Shown here: one piece after another, positions 39,426 through 51,900 of the stretch
Position numbering within the stretch: position 1 is the stretch's first letter
Layout: every line of letters starts with the position of its first letter
Assembly: GCA_023053575.1 (NCBI GenBank)
Contig: JAKZAP010000015.1
Coordinates: 17,866,055-17,930,054, forward strand
Direction of reading: 5' to 3'
Length of the DNA: 64,000 nucleotides
DNA from: Branchinecta lynchi
Taxonomy: Eukaryota > Arthropoda > Branchiopoda > Anostraca > Branchinectidae
Translations under genes and position numbers: made by a program
Notes under the pieces: generated by a model
The model's input: the letters and a program-made list of their open reading frames with translations, nothing else
Told to the model about the DNA's origin: nothing
Databases searched by the model: none

Positions 39426-40209
39426 CAGTTAACCAAGAGTCGCAAATAAAACGTCTGACTGCCGATCTCAGTTAACTTGAAAACTGAATCGAAAGCGGCT
39501 CTGGTACCGAGCGAGTGATACTGGAAATCTACATTGAATCTAAGTAATCAAGGTATGAAAGGAGCTCCAGAGCCCACCCTCGTTCGTTTTGGGGTAGGAG
39601 ACTGAGTGTTACGTAAACAGACGGAAAGTTTGAAAGGACAAAAGTATGTTGTCATGTACGACAAATTCAATGACGAGGACAAGGTCTCGCTCCTCTGCTT
39701 GGGTCCGTTACAAAAATATCCATAATAATTGACCTGTACAGGTCAAAACGAATGCAATTCCATCTCCAAAGAATAAAGAGGCGTTGCAAAACGGGTCAGT
39801 CTTCAGTTTTCAAATGAACAATTGAACTGTGCTGATGGGTTAAAAGGTCCGAAGAGTTTCAGACTGCCCAGAGGCAGAAACACTGTATGTAAACCGGTTT
39901 CATAATTTATAGACGGGACAATCCCCAGTTTATCTTTTGCAAGTCGGTTTGAGCCTCCCTGACGTGACACCAAAGTCACAGTCGGAAAGAGGACACTTCC
40001 TGGCATGACATATTTGTCACACTATTGGTTTCTTTCGAACGAGGGAAAGCTATATTGTTTTTATCTTTAGATTCGTGATCTACTGGTCCAATTTACCCGA
40101 AAAAACATATTTGTATTGTGAAGTCACACAAAAACGTACTCGTCGGCATGAAAGGGCTAAGATCGCGAAAATTTAGCCAGATAGAAACCTTTCAGAAGTT
40201 CTTTAATAT
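39426..40209. other. No recognised gene
   Basis: Nothing coding. Palindromic GTGACACCAAAGTCAC (39963-39978) and ATGACATATTTGTCAC (40003-40018) resemble those at 37168 and 37478. Confidence 0.35.
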
Positions 40210-43150
40210 ACTTCATTGAGAGAGATAGATATATCTGTATTGAGAAAACCAAAGGCCACATACAGTAGAAACAAACGACTCAGAAGAAATTAAGAAACAG
40301 CGTTTCTCAACTCGAGTGCTTGTTGCACAACATTTCTGAAAGAAACAATCACTCTTGGTCGCGTAGATCGTCAGATACCAAGACGCTGCCCACCATTCCC
40401 AGAAAAGAATGAACCCGTTAAGAGCGAAAGGTCTTAGCATATGAAAAGAAAATGATCCAGACCATCCGCATCAAGACGGCAAAGAGGACAAATACGTAGT
40501 CCGTCCTTACACCTAGAATTATAAGAATTACCACTATATAGTGCTAAACAGTTTGCTTGCAGCTGAATCAAACACTTTAAAAACTTAAATGGTATTCCTA
40601 ACTTAAATTAAAGTTCACTACCAAAAGACTTTTTAACTTGCCTGTAATAAACTAAACTAGATGACTCATCTAATGCAGACAACCATTTTTGAATTTATTG
40701 GTCATCTAAACGCGTCTTAAAACTTCGGTAAGAACCGGGAGGGTCATTTGTCGGACCTAGACGTTCATTCCAGACAAAATAATAGTTCAGTTCAATATAT
40801 TTTTAATTATGTAAGGCCGTGATGAATCTTTATCAATTTGAACCATTTCATCATAACCTGCTTCTACCCGGTCATTAGATAGTTCAATTATCCTTAGCTA
40901 AAATCTTATCAATTTGTAGGAATCTCATCTTTCTTAAACAGAAAATACCAAAATCAACCCACATTACTAAGCTATGCATGGTTACATGGAGACTAGACAC
41001 CTTTATAAAATATGGTAACTGGAGCGTTTCAGCTGCTTTACCTATCCTTGACCCCATAAATCACCACCATATTGTAATTCAGGTAGCATATTCGTATTAA
41101 ATATGTTTTTATGCATTTGCAGGTTCTTTACTCCCATAATAGCAGGTTTTCTATATGAAGCACACAGCGCAGCTTTCCCTTGTGTCGCCATTGCTCTGAT
41201 ACGATTTTGACAACTACTGTTTGTTGACAGATGAAACCCAAGATATTTAACCTTTGTGGATGTCTTAAGCTCAATTTTGATTTAACCCTTCGAAAAATTA
41301 CCATTTCCGTTTATGAAGAGTTGAGTTGTAAACATTTTGAATGAAAAAATTCAGCAGCCAAGTCATGTAGGGTTTGAAGTTCATCCGCCGATTTTGCGAC
41401 CAAAGCAGGGTCGTCCTCAGAAAGTAAAAGTGAAATGTATGGTTTCAAGGGTGGTAGATAATGCTAGGTCTTGAATAACGGACGCTGGGAAAATGTGGAT
41501 GGCGTGATTTTCTTCTGAAGACCGGCGGGCCTGACCTTAGTTTCCACTCTCAGAAACAATCAACAAACGAGGGGTAGGGGTGTCCTAGGTAGCCTAGGGC
41601 TCAGATGAAGTCTTCTCTTTCTCTCCAAATACGATAGAGTATACTCCTCAGTACTATTTGCAAAAGCCTTCTTTGACAACAAGATGGTAAGTTGAGGACT
41701 AATGGCTACCGGACGTGATGATGCTGATAGCAGATCAACATCATCCAAGTAAAGTCGGAAAATGTAGAGTCATCCAGTTAAAGTCGCAATGACGATAAGA
41801 GACATATGCCATCTAATGGCAATAGCCTGAACTTATTGCCTAGATGGAATATGTGTTTACACCTTGGTTGGGAATGATACAAAATTGGATGGGGCCTGAG
41901 CCACAACATGGAAGCGTTGTATTACATAGTTTAACATCCGGTGCCCATCTTTTCTTAAAAAAAAGTCACAATATCATTTAATAATAACGAAAAGAACTTA
42001 GGCGACAAAATACATTTTTGCCCTAAGTATTACTCTTGAACTATTTAGAAAAACCTTTTCTCTCTATCATAACTATTCCTTATGTCATTACGTACATAGT
42101 ATCTAACAATATGACAACAGCAACTGGCATTCCAAGAAGAGTTCTCAATCAAATTAAGTCTATCAACATTATTGAAAGCTTTACACAGATCTCGAAAACC
42201 AACGAAAACTCTTAGCTTTACCATATTTTTTCGATTAAAGAATTTAATACCAACATTCAATCCACCGTTGAATACCTTTTCTAAAAAAACCTTGCTCCTC
42301 TCTAATAATTTTTAATCTATCTAACCAAAGCCCTGATCTCTTGTCTAATTTCCTTTCCAGCAGCTTACTTACAGACGAAACTAAACTAATGGGCCTTTAG
42401 TTATCGTACAGTTCAGACTTCCATTGTTTAAAAAGTGGAAAAACTAGAGAAGTCTTACCTTAAAATTACCTTACCTTACCTTAAATCGCATTGTTCAGCG
42501 ACAAAGGTGTCAATGCTCCTGTACCGTCTCTGGTGTTTAGGTAGAGTCGCTTCCGTGATTCCGGCCAACATCTCTGGGAAAGAACAAGATTAAATAACGA
42601 TAGAAATATTGGAAGGAGAGTTAGATTTACCTTCTTGAACACAGTGGCAGGGATACCATCGGATCCTCGTGCCGACCCTCCTTTCGAACTTCGAATGACT
42701 TCCTCGACCTCTTCTTGAGAAATGATATCGCACACAAACATATCGTGTTCATTTAAAGGGAATTCAACTTTTTCACCCGGTCGGAGACCAACCTCTTCAT
42801 TAAACCTCCTCCCGTACAATCTTTACTTTCCAGACATTCAAAATAATCCGTCCATGGAATATTTACTGGGTCTTTCACTCCTGAATTTTGCACTGTTTTC
42901 CAGAATTTTTTTGCTTCACAATTTGTATAAAGCTTTAAAGTTTCCATTTGCTTATTTAACAAAAATCTATTCTTTTTCCTTTTTCTGATTTTTTTTGCAA
43001 TTTTCTTTGTGCCCTGTAATTCTGCAATACTGAAATTTTCCGTACAGGCGAATTTACAACCTTAACTTCACTATCGCAACATTCAGAGTCTAAGAAACCA
43101 AATTTCCTTGATTTACCAACTTACCAACTTAGTGTATTTGTTCTTACATT
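40210..43150 (-). pseudogene. Old LINE related to LINE A
   Basis: Minus strand from the right: KLYTNCEAKKFWKTVQ (42880), SARGSDGIPATVFKK (42640), a decayed YRPISLVSSVSKLLERKLD block (~42350), FRDLCKAFNNVDRLN (42190), GQKCILSPKFFSLLLND (~41980-42035), then after ~450 bp of unassigned sequence the active-site region LLSEDDPALVAKSADELQ (~41410-41460, Y/FADD altered) and the C-terminal knuckle CPLCRLDADGLDHFLFIC (40445-40500). Block order and wording match LINE A (KQGCTLSPKLFALFIND). Many frameshifts and stops; ancient. Confidence 0.75.
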
Positions 43151-43659
43151 TACCAACTTTGTCGATAAACTTTCTGGCAGTTAAACAGTTACATTCAGAT
43201 CACGTAAACTATGGTTGTGCTATCCAGCCAAAACTTCTGCTGAAACGAACGTAATCAGACCGTTCGGATTTAAGTCTAGCAGCAAGAAAAGAAGAGCCAA
43301 CCACATTTGGATCTGGAAAAATCGGAGGCGGTGAACATTGAATCTGTAAGTCTATGCAGTGTATAGTTAGCCTAACGGGAGATGGTCTGATCCTTTTAAA
43401 TGTATATCGGGAATCATCCTATTAGTTATGTAAGTAAGATAATGTATTGATAATTTATAAATTTTGAGCTGAAGTATTCATTCACAAAGTCAAATCATAA
43501 AGTGAAATATTCATTATTTATAGGGTTTCTGACCTTCCTGACTACACTTATACCTGACTTGTATATCTGTAAATAGTCGTTGTCGTTACAATAAACTGGA
43601 CTTGAATAATTGGCGTGCCAGAGAGGGTTGTCCCAACATAGCTGGTATTGTCCCAACAT
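43151..43659. other. No recognised gene
   Basis: AT-rich, possibly the 5' part of the old LINE, not assignable. attgtcccaacata occurs twice just right of this stretch (43624-43663). Confidence 0.35.
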
Positions 43660-44035
43660 AAGGCGTAATCTCGCCATTCCTCGAGGACTCCACTTGAGGA
43701 GTCCCCGCGTTTTTGTTTGTCCCGGGGACTCACTCCCCGTATTCTCGTGAGTCCCAACGGACGGGGAAGGCTCCGATTATCATCACCATCTTCAAAAAGG
43801 ACTCCCTTTCAGATTCGGATTGGAATAAATTTTTGATGGTGTTGGTGCAATGTATGCAATGTATCCAGACTAATTTCGTCAACTGCATATTTTGTTTTCG
43901 AAAAAAATCGATTTTGGAAGCATTTCCCGTGTTCTCGCTGTTTCTGTACACCGGTCCGCGCGGAGTGACTCCCTCTATTTTCGCCGTTCCCTTCGATTCC
44001 CCGAGGACTCCCTTGGGGAACGGCGAGAATACGTC
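43660..44035. repeat. Foldback-rich segment with GGACTCC/GGAGTCC hairpins
   Basis: GGACTCC-acttga-GGAGTCC (43685-43704) and a longer imperfect hairpin (cgccgttccc near 43981-43990 against ggggaacggcg near 44015-44026). gactc/gagtc motifs recur throughout. Possibly a small foldback element; ends not defined. Confidence 0.45.
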
Positions 44036-44640
44036 TATAATTCGAAATTTCCACCATCGCCAGGAGCCTACCTTGTCACTCAGCCAAGGCTCAACGCGGA
44101 AGACTACTACTCAGCCCACGCTTATCGGTGAGGCCCAAAGGACGATAGCTCGACGGACGTCGCGCAGCGCATAAGACGTGTTTGTGAACATTATTACTTG
44201 TGTCGTTAAGAAGTGTGACAAAAGTCTTGGAATTGACTAAAGTATTACATCTCAAAGGAAAAGGACAAGTAAGAACACGCCGCAAATTTGTAAGTCAGAA
44301 CCCTTAAGATTTCCTACTCAAAGTGTTCATCCACTTTGCGTCCCATGGTATTTCTTGAACCACCGTGCTTATTCCTCGTTGCCAACGAATAGTCTCATTC
44401 ATTTCATGTTGGCCTGTACATCCTGCGTCAGCTCAGAGATTGCTGAAATTTACATTATTTTCCCACCCTACCTGCTTGGTAACTGAGTTCACGCTGCAAG
44501 TTCGTGCCTGCCACAGGAAACATGAAGCGACGTCATGCTAGCAGTATTTCACTCGCAAGTTGTGAATGAGCGGGTACGCTGCTTGTCGTGTTTGAAACCG
44601 GTCTGATGTTATTGTTTTGATCGGTCAGTAGGTCAAACAT
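44036..44640. other. No recognised gene
   Basis: No coding similarity seen before the gag-like sequence that follows. Confidence 0.35.
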
Positions 44641-46208
44641 GCGCTGCATATTATTGGAAGATTACGTGACCAAGGGGGATTTCCCGTAAGTTGGTGTTTA
44701 CGAGATCGCAAAGAGAAAAGAGGCAGAGTTTCAAGAATCGGGAATGGAAAGAAGAACTGAACTCAAACTGAATGAGAAGCTACGAAAAGAAGAAATAGAA
44801 GCTACTAAAAAGCTCAGGAAGGAAGAATCGAAGTTCAGCGCATCAATCGCATGACGCAAATTCCAGCGATGAGAGCTGGCGACTGCATTGAAGTGTACCT
44901 GAGTTCATACGAACTGACCGCCAGATCCCTCGGCTGGGGATGATTCCCTATAGGTTCTGCATCTTCTTCGTCTCCTTTCCCCCAGAGCCCAAGAAGCCAC
45001 TCATGTCCTTTAGATGAAGACCAAAAAGACTAACAAAAAGTAAAAAAGGCCGTACTGGAAAAATCTCAAGTACGAAGATAGCTACGGAGAACTAGATTTC
45101 AGCCTGTCTAAATTCCGGGATAAGTGGCTCAGAATCTCAAACGACCACGCAACAGCCACCGATTTAGATACAAGGAAAGCCCTGCTACCCAGCACACTCG
45201 AGACAATTGCCATCGAGCAATTCTACAGCAGCAGAGCCAACGAATATTTGAAAATGCTCGTGGTTCAGCAAAAGCTAACTACTGTTTAAAAACTGCTAAA
45301 GCTGCAGATGAGTATGGGAAAAGATGACATCAGCAAGAAACAATGTCACAGCCGCGTCACAACGTCAATGCAACGTCACAGCCAACGTCACCGGAAACAT
45401 GCTTCGGGTCCTACACCAGCCTCATCTTCAGAAACCAGCACCAGCCGTCCTAGGAGAGAACTATCTGCAGTGGAATGCAACTGCTGCCACAAGAAAGGAC
45501 ACATGGTCCGAAACTGTCCCAACACTCTCAACAAGTCTGGAGCGAAGAGAAACGGTCCAGACCCACATCGTTCAGCACAGTATAATAAAGATCATCGCCC
45601 TAAAGAACCGGCAAGTAGTTCAACTTCCAGATTTAGTGGCCTGACCAGAAGTCCCCGTCACTCAAGAGAAAAGGCGAAATCCTAGGAAGGATCATCGGTA
45701 AGCCAGATAAGATGATTCTTGACAATGGCAGTGACGTGAGCTTAGTCCAAGCTGATCTTGTCTTCCGGAAAAATGTGAATCCGGAAGGTAGATGCATTAT
45801 CGATTGTGTCTACGGTGACACCCATCAATCTCCGACCACCGTCGACAAGCTCGAGCTCATGCGACCTTTAGCTTTATCGTCGTCCGAAAACTAAACGTAG
45901 ATGTCATTCTTGACTACGACTATCCAGATTTCGTCAACCTGGTTAGTTTCAATACATCCAAGATATCTCAGCCAACCTGCCTGGTGGTAACTCGTTCAGC
46001 TGCGGCCAAACCAACCACGAGTCTCTCTGATACTAGTGACAATTTTGGTTCAGCAGAAACCAGTGAGCCACCGACCCAGAAATCTAGAGGAACGATGAAG
46101 TGCCAGTCGGATCGAAAGATCAGGGGAAAGTTCGTGGGCAGAACGACCACAAGCTCCGGATTTGTAACTCATAGAGTCGGACCAGATCGCTCACTGTTTG
46201 GGAGCTAG
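44641..46208 (+). pseudogene. gag-protease fragment of a third gypsy-type element (probably Gmr1-like)
   Basis: A gag-like region (ERRTELKLNEKLRKEE, AGDCIEVYLSSYELTARSLGW, 44745-44935) precedes a nucleocapsid part with a perfect CX2CX4HX4C knuckle, CNCCHKKGHMVRNC (45476-45517). After a frameshift near 45670 comes an aspartic protease remnant (KMILDNGSDVSLVQADLV, 45706-45759, with DNG in place of DTG), then VVTRSAAA and a Ser/Thr-rich linker to 46208. No RT or integrase follows. Several frames are used, so this is a decayed 5' fragment. Assignment to Gmr1-like rather than another gypsy clade is inferred from the company of two such elements in this window. Confidence 0.65.
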
Positions 46209-48940
46209 ACTCGGGTTTCGCAAGTCTTGGGGCACTCGTAAGTGACGGAAGGGCTGTGCGAAAATGGTGGTCCGCACATAAAAAAAGATGGCATAGTGGC
46301 AATTCGGTCACTTGAAACCTCGTCTGATGAGATTCATTTTTTTTTTTTCAGTGTATGTAGGGTAGAGGGACGAGCTCTTTGAAAAGTTTTGTCATACTGA
46401 CTTCCCAAACAGGTTGTTAGGGAGGTCAACATTAGGAAATAGTGCCGAGACTTAAAAAGGTCACATACAGTCGAATAGCAGTGGAGTAGCAACACTAGTG
46501 ATAGATATCATCTCGCCTGAAGCTCAATCAGTCGTTCACTAACATTGGCTCTAATAAAGTGCGAGGGGTTACCAACTATCGGGCATACTCTGTACCGGGG
46601 ATTCGGGCACACGTCGGGCATAGTCGAAAATTTAGCTCCATATGGCTCGACTGCTGCTGCGACTTTGTAAATTTAGTATCTTCGCATTCTGTCTTCGAGA
46701 AGGAGATGAACAATACAATTTCAACATACCATTGGGTGTAAAACAAACAAGGTAAAAATCTAAAATCTTTCTTTGCTAAATTCCTGTGGGTTTCAGCATA
46801 TTTCAAAACTCTGCATTCCTTTATTATGCTTGTTTCCACCGCCATTTCTAGACCAACTTGGATGATTCTTGGTTCAAAGCAGCTAGAGTATAATAAATAT
46901 ATAGGATACTGGAAAGGTTTTGCTTATTTGAAAAATTGTCTAACTGTTTCACTACCCTCGCTGTCTTACTTGCTTAGCAAACAGTCAAATGGACAGGAAA
47001 AATACAAAACTTGAAATTAGCTAATAGCCAACTATTTCAGGGCATGGCATAAACTTTGAGTAGAAATTAACTTAAATTTTACGTTGAGTTTACAAATGTG
47101 GTTTATCCCCCCATCTTCTTGGTTGAAGGTGCTGTTTTGTGTTTTAGTTTTTTCTTTGATGACCGTTCACTGTTAGGGGACCTTCACATAAGCAAATCTC
47201 TACTGTACATGCCCATGCCCTTGTTTGGCACAAACAACCACCAGCTCGACTATAGTAAACTTCACACCAATACAGTTCCTGCACCGGATTCGCAGATATG
47301 AATCAACGTTTTCATTTGAACAAAAATATGGCAAAGAGTTCAACGTGACCTTCGGAAAAAAGTACGAGACAGCGAAAAGGTCGTCTGACACCGTTCTTCC
47401 GGATGGCAGTGAAATACGCGGCACACTTATTGCTTTTTTTTGAAGAAGCCAAAGAGATGTTTGGCGCTCTCCTACCACATGGCTGATATTTCGATTTTGA
47501 GAAAGCTGGTAATATGCAGGTACCGTACATACACAGTAGAAGTATAATTTATTTTTAAAATGTTATCTTTGAACAGTGCCGTTTTCATCGAGGTTTTCAT
47601 GCACTTGGTGCAGCAAAAGTGTTAGTGAAAGCAACTAATTAAGAGCCCACGAGAACACTTGAATTTTGTAACTTTTTTCTAATATTTAGCCCTAACTGCA
47701 CTGTTCGAATCAAAATAATTGTTCAAATAAGCATACCTCTAGTATGAATTTATTGGTTTACTAAATTACAATAATTTAATAACTTTAGTTGTGAGGCACT
47801 TGAAGGTGGCGTCTTCGTTCCTTTTCTGTTGAGTAAAGAAATATTGCATATCACAACGAAAGTCAAGGTTTCGGTTGTGGTTTCGGCATAGTGGAATTTG
47901 GCTTGTAGGGTAGTCCATATGGAACTGCACAGGCCAGAAGGAATAACCCATTATTTGTTGTCAGGTAACACCTCCTACCCGACTAAACACTTCTTCCGAA
48001 GAAACGAGGGGTGATGACGGACTGCACGATTCGGTCGAGCCAACGGAACAAAGAAATGAGGCAGAAGATGCGAGAGAAGATGGTAACGGGTACAGAGAAG
48101 AAGACGAAGTAATTTCTGACATTCCAGTTATATTGTGCATCTTCAAGAGCTCTGGAGAAGAAAACTTGCATAGTTACAGCGGCACTCAACTACCAGGTAT
48201 TGTTCCATCAAGGTTACAAACGACGGTGCCCGAATCATAGTAAAAAAGAGCACCCTAGTATGGCTGCTGAGGGAGTCAAGCTTTGGTAAGCTGAGTAGTG
48301 ACCGCCTCAGAAGAGTAATGATCGAGAAAAGACTAGTTTCGGGCTTCAACACCAACAGAAGTGCTACTGACCCAGTTCGAGTGTCGAGATTAGCTCTTGG
48401 TGAATTTTGAAAAACAAGCCGCCAAGAAACGGAAAAATACTTTAAGTGAATACTAGAATCCTGCAGCTTGGAGCTTTGAGTGGGAGGCGTGTTAGAGGCT
48501 ATAAAAAATGGAAATTGAACTATCTTCCGACGCTGCCGTCTGGTGTCTATGCCAGTGGTTCAAGATTGACGTCAATGGTCTGGTTCAACATGTGTCTGTT
48601 CAGTAGGGTTACTACAGCAGCGATTACTATCGCTGTTCAGTTCCGCCTTCGTTGGCGACGTCTTCCGAATCGAGCATTCTGTTTTATTATTCTGTTGAGC
48701 CAAGTGGAAACTTTTCTCCAGTAAGACTTCAGGACAGAATAAGGCTCATTTTCAACGGGGCGTAACTTTTCTAGAGCATTTGTGAACTGCATATCATCCA
48801 ATGACCCACGTTCGGTTATATTGCAATAATCGTCACACAGAAAGTTAGCGATGAACTTCATTTCAACAGCCAGAGAGATTCAGATGAAATTAAACCTACC
48901 TTAAGAGAGGCCGATATAAGTCATATCCACCTTCATCTTT
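46209..48940. other. 2.7 kb without a supported gene
   Basis: Several short frames on both strands. The only one with unusual composition is 47225-47443 (EQKYGKEFNVTFGKKYE), continued in another frame past a T8 run to LPHG and a stop at ~47487; it matches nothing I know. No repeat structure recognised. Confidence 0.35.
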
Positions 48941-51900
48941 CTGTGTGATGATTTTTATAATACAACTCGAAAAATATCAACGTTTTTGTCAATGGTTAAT
49001 TATTAATTGTACTACCCGAAAAAGTTATACACTTAATATACCTCCATCTCGTTTGATATCGACGATGTCGGAGTTAAATCTCTATGAACTACACTGTCAG
49101 AAGTTTCATTTAGAAGTTTGTGAATCAGACTGAATAGACTCAGACAGTAGCGATCAGGCGCTTGGCTAGTGAACAACTAGAGCCACATAATCCTTTACCG
49201 TGCTGTCAAATTAGCTGGATTTGGATATTTCCGAGGATTTGCCTGCCATTACAATCTTGCGTTCTGATGTTTGTGGGGGGTTTCTAGCCCCCCTTGCGAG
49301 TAAGTCTTCGTTTGCTGTTTTTGCTACTGCTGAAGGATGTGGACTAAATTTGTCATAGACGAGTTGCTTTGCTTCTTTGTTACGCGGCTTGATGCTGGAA
49401 CACCCAAGGATCTTCTCATCAAAATGTGTACTGATTTCTACACAGTGGAGGAGATTAATCGAGCCAAGTCAAACTTGGTGAATTACACGCCGGCGGAAGT
49501 CATTGCTACCCTGACGAAAGATTTTCCTGATTTTGTGAAAACTCGTTCCGGACAATCTTCTAAAGCTCCTATCCTTAGCGAAATATTTTCGATCTTATTA
49601 CAAGTGGATCGTAAAGTTTTCCCTGCGTTTGTTGCACGGAATCTACTTCGTCTCCCTGCAATGTCCCTGACACATTTCGATTTTGCAAGCATTCTCGCTT
49701 CATACAATTCTCTGCAGAATGAAGTAGACGAACTAAAAACTCTAGTTAAAACGATCGCGCCCTGTGATGTTACCAGCCTCAGGGGTGAGCTCATTGAGTT
49801 GAAAAATACACTGGACTCTGTCGCTGCTAAGCAACGAATGCATTGCACTGATAACGCGTCATCGGAGCCTTCCCAGGTACCGACTGGAGTGCCACCTAGT
49901 GGTATCACTGAATCAGCTGTAGTTAGTGCGATGGTTCCCGCAAGCCCTTCTAGAGCGCGTAGTGGTTCCGAAACTTTGTCTTCCAGGTTGGCTAGTGTAC
50001 CAGAACCGCAGACCGGCCTATCTTTTGCCTCTGTGGTTAAAAACGGTGGGCAGAGGAAGAAGCGAGTTACCAAAGCGAGGAATCCTGTTGCGCCTCCCAG
50101 TGTGATAGGGCCAAAAGGAAAGGGGCCTAAGGTTACCATAGGTTCCAGTATTGCGGGCCGTTCTGATCTTAAATCGGTCTTGCAAACAAAAGAGCTGAAG
50201 TTATTTGTCACTCGATTTGTGCCTGAAACGGCTGCTAGTGATGTGGCGCGTATCTTGTCTCGTAAGCTGAATAACAGAAAAGTGGAGTGTGAGAGAATCA
50301 ACTCGGCTAGTAGTTTCAGTGCGTCGCAGTGTTTACTGAGCAGGTTTTGGATGCAAAATTCTGGCCTGCGGGCATCCTTGTGCGTCGCTTCTATGAGCCT
50401 CGCCCCGCTCGTTCCCCTGAAGGTAACAGTGTACAATCCGAAAATGTTTGAGTCAGGCATAAGGATTGCATCATTTAACTGCCATTCGGTGAAATGGAAC
50501 ATCGCCGCGGTGAGGGCTCTGTGCGAAGAAGCGGATATAATACTGCTGCAGGAAACGATGCTGTTCGACTTCGATCTTCCCTTTCTGGACACAATCCATG
50601 TTGATTTTTCGGCCTTTGGAGTGTCGTCTACGAAGTCCGGGGATGGGCTCGTGAGAGGTAGACCAAAAGGTGGACTTGCGATCCTCTGCAGACATAACTT
50701 GAAAGGTATGCTTTCTTTTCCTATTCCTGCCGATGAGCGTCTGCAGCCAGTTTCTCTGAAGTGCGGTCTTTCTCGGATTCTGCTGGTGAATGTTTACATG
50801 CCTGTTTGCAATCCGGAAAATTTACCAGAATTTAATATGTACCTTGGTAGACTAGTGTCGTATATTGATGATGATATTGTGCCGACCCATTTGTGTTTTG
50901 TTGGTGATTTTAATGCGGATTACTGTAAAAAATCCCTTTTTTACGTTGAGCTAGACCAGGTGGCTTGTGATAATGACCTTGCGATAGCTGACGTGGAGTG
51001 CCTCAGTGATACATCGTTCACGTTTATGAGCCATGTGAGCTCTACGTCGTGGCTTGATCACGTGATTGTGTCACGGTCTCTTCGAAATTTTTTACGAAAT
51101 GTTCAAGTTCGTTATGATATTTTTGGTTCTGACCACTTACCAGTTGTTTTTGAGCTTGCCCCATCGCTGCTCAGCCGGGACGTGAGCGAACGGGCCCCCA
51201 CTGTCCCTACTATTTCTCCCCCGGTGGTGGCTTGGGATAACGCTACTAATGATCAACTTGCTGCGTACAGAGGTGGGGTTGAACATGGTCTGAGGGTTTT
51301 ACAACAAAATCTGCCTGTTGTGTGTAAAACTGGTGGTGGTTTTTGTTCGGATACTGGTCACAGGTGTAGCCTCGTACATATGTACCTGTCTGTATGTGCA
51401 ATACTAATAACTAATGCTTGTGTATGCCTACCATTTGTTGCACAGAAAACAAATCCTGGAAGAAAAGAAGTTTTACCTGGTTGGAACAGGCATGTGAAGG
51501 TCCATTTTACAGCAGCCAAGGAAGCTTTTAGGGAGTGGCTGGCTAATGGCAAATTCCCAGGAGATGAATATGACCTGCTGAGAAGAAGCCTAAATCAGAG
51601 GTTTCGTGGTGCTCTTCGTTGGTGCCGGAAACATTTAGACCGGCTTAAGGCTTCAGCGCTTGCGGCTTCACTCACGAACTGTAAGTTTAAGGAGTTCTGG
51701 AAGAGGGTAGCCAGAAGTAGTAAGTCCAGTGCCCCAAAGGCGGCTGAGCATGTTGGTGGCGTATCTGGTCCAGCAGCCATAGCCGATTTATGGGGTCACC
51801 ACTTCGCATCGACTTTTTCCTCAGTCCCTTCTGACCTTGAGTGTGTTGTGCGAGATGCGCAAAATGCCATTGCTCTTGCTGACCTTGAGCAGCTAATTTC

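Noticed and set aside
47225..47490. Possible host exon (EQKYGKEFNVTFGKKYE)
   Set aside because: Short, needs a frameshift at a T8 run, no splice context and no recognised family.
49483..50592. 369-codon minus-strand frame opposite LINE B ORF1
   Set aside because: Antisense shadow of a long sense ORF; no recognisable domain.
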